Notes: a model not told the origin generated them from the sequence alone. Counted from the stretch's first letter, positions 1 to 8,557 are shown. The stretch is 64,000 nucleotides of DNA from Planococcus rifietoensis (GCF_001465795.2 NZ_CP013659.2:1630501-1694500); one strand, 5' to 3'. Program-made: numbers and translations.

Positions 1-92
1 ATATCGTAAATATCGATTTCCAAACGATGAATTAAATGCAATAATAAATCAAGCGGGCCTTCAAAGGCATCCACTTTCACTTCATAAGACAT
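1..92 (-). CDS. scpA: Segregation and condensation protein A, 5' end only
   Basis: Only the first 30 codons are in the window; the gene runs off the left edge. The reading begins [20 protein letters not shown] and continues with HRLEIDIYD, the characteristic N-terminus of ScpA, the kleisin subunit that bridges the SMC heads in the SMC-ScpA-ScpB condensin complex and drives chromosome segregation. The start ATG is preceded by a good AGGTGG ribosome site. It is divergent from ypuF, with about 60 bp between the two starts. Identification rests on this short but distinctive N-terminus. Confidence 0.9.
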   Translation of the reverse strand, partial: MSYEVKVDAFEGPLDLLLHLIHRLEIDIYD

Positions 93-154
93 GTGACTAC
101 CACCTGACTGTTCATTTTCCTACTATACTTGATTATAAAAGAAAGGAGATTGAA

Positions 155-655
155 ATGCATCCGCTTAACCATCCCCTATTCCTTCAGTACATCATCCACT
201 TCAATGACGAAAAAGATTATTTCGAATGCCATGAAGTCGGCGAAGAGTACTGGAAATTAATCGCACCGAAAGACAAGACGCATCCACTGACCGGGTGGAT
301 CCAATTGGCGGTCGGCATGTATCATTGGCGCCGCAGCAATTATCCCGGCGCGCTCCGTTCGCTTATACGGGCCAAACCGAAACTCGCTGAAGCGGGCATT
401 TGGACCGAAGGCTTCGACCAGCAGCAACTGACACAGCTCTTGGCTGAATCAATACAAGGAGTTACAGACCGAGAGCCGTTCAAGCACCGCGACTTGCCGC
501 TTGTGCCAGGCGAACTCGTTCAAGCGATCAAAGAACAGAAGCAGCAATACCTGGCCCCGGCTCACGATGAGTATTATTTGATGCACAAGCACCGGTTGCG
601 CGACCGGACGGAAATCATTGCGCTCCGGCAACAGAAAAAAAGGCGGAACCTTTAA
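155..655 (+). CDS. ypuF: DUF309 family protein (YpuF-like)
   Basis: A 166-residue soluble protein with the DUF309 signature near the N-terminus: a DYFECHEVGEEYWK stretch at about residues 21-34, followed by a helical TGWIQLAVGMYHW region. DUF309 proteins are small all-helical bundles of unknown biochemical role. The gene has a strong AAAGGAG ribosome site and sits back to back with scpA, the neighbourhood of ypuF in Bacillus. The C-terminus is basic (RQQKKRR). A bidirectional terminator closes both this gene and the convergent ribT. Family assignment is firm, function unknown. Confidence 0.85.
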   Translation: MHPLNHPLFLQYIIHFNDEKDYFECHEVGEEYWKLIAPKDKTHPLTGWIQLAVGMYHWRRSNYPGALRSLIRAKPKLAEAGIWTEGFDQQQLTQLLAESIQGVTDREPFKHRDLPLVPGELVQAIKEQKQQYLAPAHDEYYLMHKHRLRDRTEIIALRQQKKRRNL

Positions 656-677
656 GAATTAAAGGCCGCCTTTTTTT
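635..677. terminator. Bidirectional terminator between ypuF and ribT
   Basis: An inverted repeat with AAAGGCGG and CCGCCTTT arms, plus an inner CCTTTAA/TTAAAGG arm, is flanked by A-runs on the left and T-runs on the right. It can therefore end both convergent transcripts. It overlaps the last codons of ypuF and abuts the ribT stop. Confidence 0.85.
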
Positions 678-1018
678 ACTGGGCATTTATTCAGGAAAGC
701 TTCGGTTTCGTCTGTAGCGCGCATTTCCCGGTGCTGCATCATGTCTTGAATCTTATCGATCATCTGATGGCCGATCCCGTCACCCCGATGGGATGGATTC
801 ACCGACACATGATGGATGGTGTAATGATCATCTGCGACTTCCACACCTAACAACCCGACAAAATCGTCCTCTTTTTTCCATAGGAACAATTGCCATTCCG
901 GGTTTTCTTCGTAGATGTGCATAGTTTGCTGCAGCTTTTTCAGTTCACGCTCTTTGGGCATGAAAGACAATAAGCCCATGGCGATCTTTTCAAATGATTT
1001 TTTGTATCTGTACAACAT
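659..1018 (-). CDS. ribT: GNAT family N-acetyltransferase RibT
   Basis: A 119-residue GNAT-fold protein. The N-terminus (RYKKSFEKIAMGLLSFMP) is the typical RibT opening, and the acetyl-CoA loop is seen as HHVSVNPSHRGDGIGHQMID at about residues 69-88. In Bacillus ribT lies at the end of the riboflavin operon; here it is detached from any rib genes and follows lysA and a small membrane peptide. Its acyl acceptor is unknown. The ATG has a GAGGG ribosome site, and a sigma-A-like promoter lies in the 80 bp before it, so it may be transcribed on its own. Confidence 0.85.
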   Translation of the reverse strand: MLYRYKKSFEKIAMGLLSFMPKERELKKLQQTMHIYEENPEWQLFLWKKEDDFVGLLGVEVADDHYTIHHVSVNPSHRGDGIGHQMIDKIQDMMQHREMRATDETEAFLNKCPVKKGGL

Positions 1019-1057
1019 AATTGATCCCTCATTTTCATCTTAAAAGCAGCTTTACCC

Positions 1058-1086
1058 ATACTACTATAAACTCCCCAATAACTCAA
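1058..1086 (-). promoter_or_regulatory. Putative sigma-A promoter of ribT
   Basis: On the minus strand TTGAGT (1086-1081) and TAGTAT (1063-1058) are separated by 17 bp. They lie 40 to 70 bp upstream of the ribT start. Both boxes deviate from consensus, so the call is moderate. Confidence 0.5.
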
Positions 1087-1098
1087 GTTTACGCAAGG

Positions 1099-1203
1099 TC
1101 AGCCGCCGGTGACATTGTCTGCAAAGAACAGCCAATAGGCGATGCCCCAGGCGACTGCCATCAACAGGACGAACAGGAACAGCATGATGTTCTGTTTTCT
1201 CAA
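1099..1203 (-). CDS. 34-residue single-span membrane peptide, TTG start
   Basis: An AGGAGG ribosome site (plus-strand 1211-1216) lies 7 nt before a TTG codon, which opens a 34-residue frame. The peptide is MRKQ, then a hydrophobic segment (IMLFLFVLLMAVAWGIAYWLFF), then ADNVTGG: one membrane helix with a short basic N-end. The TTG overlaps the lysA stop in a TTGA arrangement, which suggests translational coupling to lysA. The perfect SD, the spacing and the overlap argue that it is real. No family is recognised; it could be a small membrane regulator or accessory peptide. Confidence 0.65.
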   Translation of the reverse strand: MRKQNIMLFLFVLLMAVAWGIAYWLFFADNVTGG

Positions 1204-2522
1204 GGTTTAGCCTCCTCTTGCACATACCCCACTTCATTTTTGATCAAGTCTTCAAAGCTTTCCCGCCGAATGACGAGTTGGTGCTTCCCTTCCTCTACAA
1301 AAACGACTGCCGGCCGCGTAATCCGGTTGTAATTGCTCGCCATCGAATAACCATATGCGCCTGTACAGAAAACAGCCAAGATATCGCCAGCTGAAACTTC
1401 CGGCAACTGGGCTTCTTCGATAAGCTTGTCACCGGATTCACAGCATTTCCCGGCAATCGTATAAACTTGTTCCGCCTGTTCTTGGGCGCGGTTGGCGAGC
1501 AAGGAACTGTATTTCGCGCCGTACAGCGCAGGGCGAATATTGTCGGACATGCCGCCGTCGACCGCTGCATAGCGGCGTGTGTCGGGCACATCTTTTGTCG
1601 ATCCGATCGTATAGAGCGTCGTGCCAGCGTCTCCGATCAATGAGCGGCCCGGCTCAATCCAAATTTCCGGCACCGGGAACCCTGCCCCTTCGGATGCGGT
1701 TTTGACCGTGCGAATCATGTCTTTCACATACACGGCAGGCTCAAGCGGAGCATCTTCTTCCGTATAGCGGATGCCGAAGCCGCCGCCTAGATTCAACACG
1801 CTGCATGTGTATGAGTGGTCTTGTTTCCAGCCCGCCATTTTCAACAGCAATTTTTCAGAAGCCATCTGGAACGCCGCGGTTTCGAAAATCTGGGACCCGA
1901 TATGGCAGTGAAGGCCGATCAACTCAAGTTGTTCATGTGCATAGGTTTCCATGAAAGCACGGTCTGCTTGGCCATTGTTCAAATCAAAACCGAATTTCGA
2001 GTCTTCTTGGCCTGTCGTGATGTAGTCATGGGTATGGGCTTCAATCCCTGGCGTGACGCGCAGCAAGATGTTCATTTTCTGCTGGCGCTGTTCCGCCGTT
2101 TTTTTCAATAAATCAATTTCGTGGAAATTATCGACGACGATGCAGCCGATTTCTTCATCAAAAGCCATGTCGATTTCCGCTTGGCTCTTGTTATTGCCAT
2201 GAAAATGGATTTTCTCTTTCGGGAATCCGCTTTGGATCGCCGTGTAAAGTTCACCGCCGGACACGACATCGAGCGACAGCCCTTCTTGTGCTGCGACTTG
2301 ATAGATGGCGATCCCCGAGAAAGCTTTGCTGGCATAAGCGACTTGATAGCCGACTTGTTCGTTTTCAAATGTTTTCTGGAACGCCTGTGCGCGCTCACGG
2401 AATAGCGCGATGTCATAGACAAAAAGCGGTGTGCCGTATTGTGCTGCAAGATCTACCGCGTCTACTCCCCCGATTGTCAAATGGCCATTTTCGTTGATTG
2501 ATTGTGTCCCGTATAAATGCAT
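1200..2522 (-). CDS. lysA: Diaminopimelate decarboxylase
   Basis: A 440-residue PLP enzyme that decarboxylates meso-diaminopimelate to L-lysine, the last step of lysine synthesis. I place the start at MHLYGTQS, which has an AGGAGGAG ribosome site and matches family N-termini; a longer in-frame extension lacks an SD. Visible hallmarks are the PLP lysine at about K66 in YASKAF, HFHGNNKS, the HCHIGSQ motif, the GGGFGIRY phosphate loop, EPGRSLVGD-like EPGRSLIGD, and the CCESGD active-site motif supplied to the partner subunit in the dimer. It lies downstream of pdp but is separated from it by an intrinsic terminator. No lysine riboswitch is visible upstream. Confidence 0.97.
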   Translation of the reverse strand: MHLYGTQSINENGHLTIGGVDAVDLAAQYGTPLFVYDIALFRERAQAFQKTFENEQVGYQVAYASKAFSGIAIYQVAAQEGLSLDVVSGGELYTAIQSGFPKEKIHFHGNNKSQAEIDMAFDEEIGCIVVDNFHEIDLLKKTAEQRQQKMNILLRVTPGIEAHTHDYITTGQEDSKFGFDLNNGQADRAFMETYAHEQLELIGLHCHIGSQIFETAAFQMASEKLLLKMAGWKQDHSYTCSVLNLGGGFGIRYTEEDAPLEPAVYVKDMIRTVKTASEGAGFPVPEIWIEPGRSLIGDAGTTLYTIGSTKDVPDTRRYAAVDGGMSDNIRPALYGAKYSSLLANRAQEQAEQVYTIAGKCCESGDKLIEEAQLPEVSAGDILAVFCTGAYGYSMASNYNRITRPAVVFVEEGKHQLVIRRESFEDLIKNEVGYVQEEAKP

Positions 2523-2553
2523 GTCGACTCCTCCTGAATGGGCTATGTATAGT

Positions 2554-2586
2554 AAAAATCTTGCTGAGCCTAGACCCAGCAAGATT
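2554..2586 (-). terminator. Terminator after pdp
   Basis: A perfect 10-bp stem (AATCTTGCTG / CAGCAAGATT) with a 10-nt loop is followed on the minus strand by a short T-tract. It separates pdp from lysA. Confidence 0.85.
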
Positions 2587-2589
2587 CGT

Positions 2590-3894
2590 TTAATCGGTGA
2601 TCAAAGCAGAGACGAGTTGAATCGCTTCAACCGGCTCGTTTGAATACTCGATACTATTGTATAACATTTCCTGGCATTCCGCGAGGTCCTGTGTATTGGA
2701 ATAAATCGTCGCCAAAGCTTCGCCTTTTTTGACGAAATCGCCGACTTTCTTATGCAGCACCAAACCGACCGATAGATCGATGACCGAATCCTTCGTCGCG
2801 CGGCCTGCACCGAGCACCATCGCTGCTGTCCCGATTTCATCCGCTTCCATATAGGAAATATAGCCATCCTGCTTTGCCGGCAGTTCGGTAACGAACTTCG
2901 CTTGCGGCAATAGGCTGAGATCATCCACTACAGCCGGGTTGCCGCCCTGGTCTTCGATCAATTGGCGGAACGCTTCGAGTGCTGAGCCGTCTTTGATGAC
3001 GCCTTCTAGCATGGCACGCGCCTCTTCTAAAGTTTTTGCCTTGCCGCCGACGACGACCATTTGGCTGCCGAGCACGAGGCATAGCTCCGTGAGATCTTCC
3101 GGGCCTTTTCCTTGCAGCGTTTCAATCGCTTCTTTTACTTCCAGCGCATTACCGATCGCAAAGCCGAGCGGCTGGCTCATGTCTGAAATGATGGCCATCG
3201 TTTTGCGCCCTGTCGCATTGCCGATGCCGACCATGGCGTGCGCCAGTTTTTTGGCATCTTCTTCGGTTTTCATGAATGCGCCCTCGCCTGTTTTCACGTC
3301 AAGGACGATGGCATCTGCGCCGGCTGCGATTTTCTTGCTCATGATCGAACTTGCGATCAGCGGGATGCTGTTGACAGTCGCCGTTACATCGCGCAAGGAA
3401 TACATTTTCTTATCGGCAGGCGTCAAATTGCCGCTTTGCCCGATGACCGCCAATTTGTGTTCGTTCACTTGGCGGATAAAATTTTCTGTCGACAGCTCGA
3501 CGTGGAAACCGTCGATCGCTTCGAGTTTATCGATTGTTCCGCCGGTGTGTCCAAGCCCGCGTCCGCTCATTTTCGCTACCGGAACGCCGCACGCTGCGAC
3601 AAGCGGCCCGAGGACTAGCGTTGTCGTATCGCCGACTCCTCCTGTTGAATGCTTATCCACTTTAATGCCTTCAATGGCTGACAAATCGATTTGGTCTCCA
3701 GATTCCGCCATCGCCATCGTCAAATCTGCCCGTTCACGTTCACTCATATCTTGGAAAAACACTGCCATTAAGAATGAGCTCATTTGGTAATCGGCAATTT
3801 CGCCATTCGTATAGCCAGAGACGATAAAACGGATTTCTTCTGTGGACAGCTCATGGCCGTCCCGTTTCTTTTCAATCAAGTCCACCATTCTCAT
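2590..3894 (-). CDS. pdp: Pyrimidine-nucleoside phosphorylase
   Basis: A 434-residue member of the nucleoside phosphorylase II family. It cleaves uridine, deoxyuridine and thymidine with phosphate to the base and (deoxy)ribose-1-phosphate. The sequence shows the family signature region [19 protein letters not shown] (about residues 107-125), the phosphate-binding [13 protein letters not shown] stretch and the [10 protein letters not shown] loop. Length matches the family. The start gives [10 protein letters not shown] with a GGCGG site. It lies 17 bp downstream of deoB, so its product deoxyribose-1-phosphate can go straight to the mutase: a salvage operon. Its stop is followed by a terminator. 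Confidence 0.97.
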   Translation of the reverse strand: MRMVDLIEKKRDGHELSTEEIRFIVSGYTNGEIADYQMSSFLMAVFFQDMSERERADLTMAMAESGDQIDLSAIEGIKVDKHSTGGVGDTTTLVLGPLVAACGVPVAKMSGRGLGHTGGTIDKLEAIDGFHVELSTENFIRQVNEHKLAVIGQSGNLTPADKKMYSLRDVTATVNSIPLIASSIMSKKIAAGADAIVLDVKTGEGAFMKTEEDAKKLAHAMVGIGNATGRKTMAIISDMSQPLGFAIGNALEVKEAIETLQGKGPEDLTELCLVLGSQMVVVGGKAKTLEEARAMLEGVIKDGSALEAFRQLIEDQGGNPAVVDDLSLLPQAKFVTELPAKQDGYISYMEADEIGTAAMVLGAGRATKDSVIDLSVGLVLHKKVGDFVKKGEALATIYSNTQDLAECQEMLYNSIEYSNEPVEAIQLVSALITD

Positions 3895-3911
3895 TGATCA
3901 TTACCGCCTTT

Positions 3912-5096
3912 TCAGTTTAGTTTCGATAGGAAGCTTGTGCCGAATTTCGGCAGTTCGCAAGCGAAATTATCGGCAATGGTCGCACCGATATCTGCAAATG
4001 TCGACCCTGTTCCAAGGTCAGATCCGCCATTAAAGCGGGGAGAGAATGCGAGAAGCGGAACATATTCGCGCGTATGGTCGGTTCCCGGGAAAGTCGGGTC
4101 GTTTCCATGGTCTGCCGTGATGAGCAGTAAATCGTCTTCTTTTAAGCCTTTCAGTACTTCCGGCAGGCGCTGATCGAATGCTTCGAGCGCTTTTGCGTAG
4201 CCTTCAGGATCTCTGCGATGGCCAAAGAGCGCATCAAAATCCACAAGGTTCAAAAAGCTCAAGCCATTGAAATCCTTGCCGACGACTTGAACGAGCTTAT
4301 CCATGCCATCCGCATTATCCGCAGTTCTTACAGATTCCGTCACGCCGGCGCCATTATAGATGTCGTTAATTTTGCCGATAGCGATGACATCTTTCCCAGC
4401 ATCCTGCAGTTCATTCATGACAGTGCGGTCAAAAGGCGTCAAGGCGTAATCGTGACGGTTGGATGTGCGCTTGAATGCTCCAGGTTCACCCAGGAATGGG
4501 CGAGCGATGACGCGCCCGACTAAAAATTCCGGGTCCAAAGTCAATTCACGGGCTGTTTCACAAATTCGGTACAGCTCATCCAATGGAATTACTTCTTCGT
4601 GTGCCGCAATTTGCAGAACCGGGTCAGCAGACGTATAGACAATCAACGCGCCCGTTTCCATGTGTTCTTGGCCAAGTTCGTCAAGGATTTCAGTGCCGCT
4701 TGCCGGTTTATTGCCGATGACTTTGCGGCCTGTCGCTTGTTCAAGCTTAACGATCAATTCTTGTGGAAATCCTTCTGGGTAAACTTTAAACGGTGTGTCA
4801 ATGTTGAGCCCCATGATTTCCCAGTGCCCTGTCATCGTATCTTTTCCGACAGAAGCCTCCTCGAGACGCCCGAAATGGGCAGCTGGCGCTTCTTGCGCTT
4901 CAAGCCCTTTGACCGGGACGATATTCGCTAGACCCAGCTTCTCCATATTCGGCATCGATAGCCCGCCGACGGATTGCGCGATATGGCCGAGCGTATCTGC
5001 CCCTTTATCTCCAAAAGCTTCAGCATCCGGCGCTTCGCCGATACCGACTGAATCCAGTACGATTAAGTGTATGCGAGTAAACGGTTTCATTGTCAT
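3912..5096 (-). CDS. deoB: Phosphopentomutase
   Basis: A 394-residue alkaline-phosphatase-superfamily enzyme that interconverts (deoxy)ribose-1-phosphate and -5-phosphate. The metal-site motifs are visible: [12 protein letters not shown] near the N-terminus, the TMTGHWE catalytic threonine motif at about residues 88-94, and [19 protein letters not shown] near the C-terminus. The start uses the first of two closely spaced ATGs because AGGAGG is 7 nt before it. It sits between xerD and pdp, and forms a nucleoside catabolic pair with pdp. Confidence 0.97.
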   Translation of the reverse strand: MTMKPFTRIHLIVLDSVGIGEAPDAEAFGDKGADTLGHIAQSVGGLSMPNMEKLGLANIVPVKGLEAQEAPAAHFGRLEEASVGKDTMTGHWEIMGLNIDTPFKVYPEGFPQELIVKLEQATGRKVIGNKPASGTEILDELGQEHMETGALIVYTSADPVLQIAAHEEVIPLDELYRICETARELTLDPEFLVGRVIARPFLGEPGAFKRTSNRHDYALTPFDRTVMNELQDAGKDVIAIGKINDIYNGAGVTESVRTADNADGMDKLVQVVGKDFNGLSFLNLVDFDALFGHRRDPEGYAKALEAFDQRLPEVLKGLKEDDLLLITADHGNDPTFPGTDHTREYVPLLAFSPRFNGGSDLGTGSTFADIGATIADNFACELPKFGTSFLSKLN

Positions 5097-5164
5097 GTAA
5101 GTTCCTCCTTATTTGCCCTTTTATTCTATCATATCAATAGCCATTGTCGGAAGTCAGACCTCTG

Positions 5165-6067
5165 TTAGGCACGAGGATGAAATTGCGAATATACATCTTT
5201 TAAACGCGTCTTGCTGACATGGGTATAGATTTGGGTCGTTGAAATATCGGCATGTCCTAGCATTTCCTGTACAGCACGCAGGTCTGCCCCATTTTCAATT
5301 AAATGGGTGGCGAATGAGTGGCGCAATGTATGCGGCGTCAATTCTTTCTGGATGCCCGCTTTCTGGGCGTGCTGCTTGAGCAATTTCCAGAACCCTTGCC
5401 GCGTCAAGCGTTTCCCTCTTTGGTTGATGAACAGGGCATCAGTTTTTTCAGAAGGATTTCGCAGCGTGAGGCGTCCCGATTCAATGTATTGGCGGTTCGC
5501 CTCAAGCGCAGCCCGGCCAAGCGGAATGATCCGTTCTTTGCCGCCTTTTCCTATGCAGCGCACGAATCCCATCGTCAAATGGACATCTTCCATATCCAGG
5601 TTAATGCACTCACTGACACGCATGCCACTCGCATACAGCAATTCCAGCATGGCCCGGTCGCGCAGCCCGCTGGCTTTTGATGTATCCGGGGAATTCAATA
5701 ACGCATCGATCTCTTCTATAGATAGGATGTTTGGAAGCTTCTTGTCCATTTGAGGCATTTCCAAGTGGACGGTGGGATCCGAATCGCTGCGCTTTTCCCT
5801 GATCAAAAACTGGTGAAAACTGCGAATTGAGGAAATATGCCTTGCCACTGTACGCGAGGTTTTTGCCATTTCCTGCAGATGGCGAAGGTGATTCAAAATA
5901 TGGACCCGTTCGATTTTTCCGAGCCGTTCCAATTGTTCAACTTCACTCATGTACTGTATATAGCTTTTCAAATCACGTTCATATGAAGTCAGCGTGTTAT
6001 CGGCCAGCTGCCTTTCCACACGGAGAAAATGCAAATAATCATCCAGTGCATCTTTCGCGTCATTCAT
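5165..6067 (-). CDS. xerD: Site-specific tyrosine recombinase XerD
   Basis: A 300-residue tyrosine recombinase that works with its partner Xer protein at dif to resolve chromosome dimers. An N-terminal SAM-like DNA-binding domain spans about residues 1-90. The catalytic set is complete: R150 in GMRVSE, K174 in GKGGKER, H246 and R249 in TPHTLRHS, H272 in MLGH, and Y281 in STTQIYTH. The length and the xerD-deoB neighbourhood mark it as the chromosomal housekeeping copy, not a phage or transposon integrase. The ATG is preceded by AGGAGGA. Confidence 0.96.
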   Translation of the reverse strand: MNDAKDALDDYLHFLRVERQLADNTLTSYERDLKSYIQYMSEVEQLERLGKIERVHILNHLRHLQEMAKTSRTVARHISSIRSFHQFLIREKRSDSDPTVHLEMPQMDKKLPNILSIEEIDALLNSPDTSKASGLRDRAMLELLYASGMRVSECINLDMEDVHLTMGFVRCIGKGGKERIIPLGRAALEANRQYIESGRLTLRNPSEKTDALFINQRGKRLTRQGFWKLLKQHAQKAGIQKELTPHTLRHSFATHLIENGADLRAVQEMLGHADISTTQIYTHVSKTRLKDVYSQFHPRA

Positions 6068-6101
6068 TGAGATTCCTCCTTTTGCTGTTTATTGAAGATG
6101 A

Positions 6102-6132
6102 AAAAAAGACGGCCTACGACAGGCCGCCTTTT
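6102..6132 (-). terminator. Terminator after fur
   Basis: On the minus strand an AAGGCGGCCT / AGGCCGTCTT stem (one G-T pair) is followed by a run of Ts. It overlaps the fur stop codon and separates fur from xerD. Confidence 0.8.
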
Positions 6133-6598
6133 AAGCGTCTTTTTCCGGCTTATCAGCACCCGAATCATTGCAGCGCCAGCAAATGCCATGAAAAGTCAGA
6201 CGGTGGTCTTTGATCTGGAAATTCCAGCGCTTTTCCACGACTGTTTCGACATCTTCAAGCAAGTCTTCCTGTATTTCATCCACCGCTCCGCACTCTAGGC
6301 AGACCAGATGATGATGGAAGTGTGCTGCGCCTTCCTGACGCAAATCATAACGGGAAACGCCATCCCCAAAATTTATTTTATCGACAATTTTCAATTCGGT
6401 CAGAAGTTCCAATGTACGGTATACCGTAGCCAAGCCGATTTCCGGTGCGATGTCCTTGACCAAAAGATAGACATCCTCAGCACTTAGATGGTCTTCTTCA
6501 TGATCCAATAAAATTCGTACCGTTGCTTCACGCTGTGGCGTCAGCTTATAACTCGCAGCGTGTAATTGCTTTTTTATACGATCTATCCTTGTTTCCAT
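6131..6598 (-). CDS. fur: Ferric uptake regulator Fur
   Basis: A 155-residue Fur-family metalloregulator. The winged-helix domain occupies about residues 1-85 (KLTPQREATVRIL, ATVYRTLELL). The dimerisation and metal domain carries HFHHH (93-97), C100-x-x-C103 and a second zinc pair C140-x-x-C143. It is almost co-linear with Bacillus Fur, including the ETRIDRIKKQLH opening, so I prefer Fur over PerR or Zur. In iron-replete cells it represses siderophore and iron uptake genes. It has its own extended -10 promoter, with a Fur/PerR-type palindrome further upstream. Confidence 0.93.
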   Translation of the reverse strand: METRIDRIKKQLHAASYKLTPQREATVRILLDHEEDHLSAEDVYLLVKDIAPEIGLATVYRTLELLTELKIVDKINFGDGVSRYDLRQEGAAHFHHHLVCLECGAVDEIQEDLLEDVETVVEKRWNFQIKDHRLTFHGICWRCNDSGADKPEKDA

Positions 6599-6624
6599 GC
6601 GACGCCCTCCCTCAAACTGTATTC

Positions 6625-6654
6625 ATTATATCAAAAGGGCGTTCTCGATTACAA
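6625..6654 (-). promoter_or_regulatory. Promoter of fur with extended -10
   Basis: The minus strand carries TGATATAAT (TG at 6633-6632, TATAAT at 6630-6625), with TTGTAA 18 bp upstream of the -10 hexamer. The predicted start lies about 20 nt before the fur ATG. Confidence 0.75.
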
Positions 6655-6674
6655 CAATCGATGCCGTTTATTAT

Positions 6675-6689
6675 TTAGAATGATTCTTA
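6675..6689. promoter_or_regulatory. Fur/PerR-type 7-1-7 palindrome upstream of fur
   Basis: TTAGAATGATTCTTA is a near-perfect 7-1-7 dyad. By my count it matches the PerR consensus TTATAATNATTATAA at 11 of 14 positions and the Fur consensus at 10 of 14. It sits about 20 bp upstream of the fur -35 box and 14 bp downstream of the nudF stop. The position suits regulation of fur, but binding by PerR or Fur is inferred. Confidence 0.5.
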
Positions 6690-6702
6690 ACTAGTAATTG
6701 GA

Positions 6703-7254
6703 TTAATTCTTATCTGATAAGTAGTTTTTAACCCATTGCACAGCGTAAGCGGTTTTGGCGTCAAAAATCCGTTCGTTATCGATCATGCCTTGTGCTTCCT
6801 CTACCGTCACTTCCAGTAATTCCACGAATTCGTCGTCATCCGTCACGGCGTCGTTGACCGCTCGGTGCAAGCCGCTCGCGAAGAAAACATGCACTACTTC
6901 ATCAGCAAATCCCGGAGATGTCGAAAAGCTGATCACTTTTTCGAGCTTGTCCGCTGAATAGCCTGTCTCTTCCTCCAGCTCGCGCATGGCTGTGTACTCC
7001 GGAGCTTCGCCAGGTTCCAGTTTACCCGCCGGAATTTCGACAAGTGAGCGCTCTAGCGCTTTGCGGTATTGTTCAACCATGATGATTTTCTTTTCACCCG
7101 TCAATGCGATGACCGCTACCGCTCCCGGGTGTTCGATCAATTCTCGCTTCGACTGTTTGCCATTTGGCAGTGTCACGTCGTCAACTTTCAAATTAATGAC
7201 CTTTCCCTCATATAAACGTTCACTATGAATTGTTTTTTCTTCAAATTTCTTCAT
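6703..7254 (-). CDS. nudF: ADP-ribose pyrophosphatase, Nudix family
   Basis: A 183-residue Nudix hydrolase that cleaves ADP-ribose to AMP and ribose-5-phosphate. The Nudix box fits GX5EX7REUXEEXGU exactly: it runs from GKLEPGE to RELEEETGY at about residues 79-101. I start it at MKKFEEKT, which has a GAGGG ribosome site 6 nt upstream; in-frame ATGs further up have no SD. It is divergent from yqkF, with about 80 bp between, the arrangement seen for nudF (yqkG) and yqkF in Bacillus. Confidence 0.93.
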   Translation of the reverse strand: MKKFEEKTIHSERLYEGKVINLKVDDVTLPNGKQSKRELIEHPGAVAVIALTGEKKIIMVEQYRKALERSLVEIPAGKLEPGEAPEYTAMRELEEETGYSADKLEKVISFSTSPGFADEVVHVFFASGLHRAVNDAVTDDDEFVELLEVTVEEAQGMIDNERIFDAKTAYAVQWVKNYLSDKN

Positions 7255-7334
7255 ACTGGCCCTCATTTCATTTGTAGTTTCAATACCGCAAAGTATACCA
7301 TAGAGGAAACAAATTTTTACAATGAGGTGAAATG

Positions 7335-8237
7335 ATGAAATACAATACACTGGGAACCAGCGGATTTGAAGTCAGTGAAATTGCACTTGGCTGCATGTCC
7401 CTGCCGGAAGACCCGAAACAAGCAGGAGCCATAATTGACGAAGCAATAGACAATGGCGTCACTTATTTTGACACTGCCGATTTTTATGGCAAAGGACAGA
7501 ACGAGGAAATCGTTGGGGCCGCACTTGGCAACCGGCGCAAAGACATCATCCTCGCGAGCAAAGTGGGCAATGAATGGTCGGAAGACTCGGATGAAGTCCA
7601 ATGGAACCCGACGAAAGCATATATCAAAGAACAAATCCATAACTCGCTGCGCCGCCTAAAAACGGATTACTTGGATTTGTACCAGCTTCACGGGGGGATG
7701 ATCTCCGATAACTCAGAAGAAACGATTGAAGCGTTCGAGGAATTGAAAAAAGAAGGCTTGATCCGTGCTTACGGGATCTCATCCATTCGGCCGAATGTCA
7801 TCCGGCGCTTTTTGAACAATAGTGAGATTGCTTCCATCATGATGCAGTACAGCCTCCTTGACCGGCGCCCTGAAGAATTCTTGCCGGAGATCGGTCAAGC
7901 CGGCCGTTCTGTCATTGCACGCGGCAGTTTGGCAAAAGGCTTGCTGACGGCTGAAGGTTTCACACGCGCTGAGAAGATGGGCGACTATCTGCAGTATGGA
8001 CCGGATCAGCTGACGGCTACGTTGAAAAAGCTTTCGGCCATCCATGACAATGTCCATGCACTCGCCCTGCATTCGGTGCTGTCAGATAGTACCGTAGCTG
8101 CAGCGGTCACAGGAGCGAGCAACCCTGGGCAATTACGCGAAACGCTGCAAGCTTACCAACAGACTGTCACTGCACAGCAGGTTGAAGAAGCCAAGAAAGC
8201 GACGCGGCTGGACCGCTATGAACAACATCGCGATTAA
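7335..8237 (+). CDS. yqkF: Aldo/keto reductase YqkF
   Basis: A 300-residue NADPH-dependent aldo/keto reductase with the full catalytic tetrad: D46 and Y51 (FDTADFYG), K76 (ASKVG) and H119 (YQLHG). The TIM-barrel fold is recognisable from LGTSGFEVSEIALGC at the N-terminus to VTGASNPGQL near the C-terminal cofactor loop. Two ATGs stand in tandem; I chose the second (7335) because GAGGTG at 7324-7329 is only 2 nt from the first. The physiological carbonyl substrate is not known. A clean terminator follows. Confidence 0.92.
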   Translation: MKYNTLGTSGFEVSEIALGCMSLPEDPKQAGAIIDEAIDNGVTYFDTADFYGKGQNEEIVGAALGNRRKDIILASKVGNEWSEDSDEVQWNPTKAYIKEQIHNSLRRLKTDYLDLYQLHGGMISDNSEETIEAFEELKKEGLIRAYGISSIRPNVIRRFLNNSEIASIMMQYSLLDRRPEEFLPEIGQAGRSVIARGSLAKGLLTAEGFTRAEKMGDYLQYGPDQLTATLKKLSAIHDNVHALALHSVLSDSTVAAAVTGASNPGQLRETLQAYQQTVTAQQVEEAKKATRLDRYEQHRD

Positions 8238-8257
8238 CCAGTTGCTTTAAGAGAATG

Positions 8258-8287
8258 GCGTCCCGCCTGCTGCGGGGCGCTTTTTTG
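8258..8287 (+). terminator. Terminator after yqkF
   Basis: The arms GCGTCCCGC / GCGGGGCGC (one mismatch-type pair) with a CTGCT loop are followed by TTTTTTG. Confidence 0.88.
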
Positions 8288-8497
8288 TTCCATGTCTGTC
8301 TCTTTAAAAGCAGTTCAATCCCATTAAGGACGTTTGTACCTTTTTTCATAGGCAAGGCTTATACATGTAAATTACGCGGTTATGTGATTTTAAGCTAACC
8401 CCATTTACATCGCGGGTTTGCTAATTTTTATCGGGTGTTTTTTCGGAAAAAACAGAGTTTGTACCTAGAGTATTTTATTTATCGAAAAGGACTTTTG
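8288..8497. other. Non-coding stretch with small dyads
   Basis: About 210 bp without a supported gene. It holds an 8-bp inverted repeat ATGTAAAT (8365-8372) / ATTTACAT (8403-8410), and a short hairpin GTTTTTT-CGG-AAAAAAC (8437-8453). It also holds one copy of TACCTAGA (8462-8469), which recurs at 8512-8519 inside the next promoter. No SD-led small frame was convincing. Confidence 0.5.
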
Positions 8498-8557
8498 AAG
8501 GTTTGAAAGAATACCTAGAAGTGAATATACTGATTACGACTGAAATTTTCAAACCTT
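8498..8557 (+). promoter_or_regulatory. Sigma-A promoter embraced by an 11-bp inverted repeat
   Basis: TTGAAA (8503-8508), a 17-bp spacer and TATACT (8526-8531) make a strong promoter for the gene at 8585. A perfect inverted repeat AAGGTTTGAAA (8498-8508) / TTTCAAACCTT (8547-8557) covers the -35 box and the first transcribed bases. This is the layout of two half-operators flanking a promoter. Confidence 0.75.

Noticed and set aside
2523..2589. Lysine riboswitch or T-box upstream of lysA
   Set aside because: The gap is only about 67 bp and is filled by the pdp terminator and the lysA ribosome site.
2939..3790. Long plus-strand open frame of 283 codons antisense to pdp
   Set aside because: Ser/Ala/Pro-rich low-complexity translation typical of an antisense shadow, lying wholly within the strongly conserved pdp.
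5165..6067. Tyrosine recombinase as an integrase of a mobile element
   Set aside because: Length, catalytic set and the xerD-deoB neighbourhood identify the chromosomal dimer-resolution enzyme; no attachment repeats seen.
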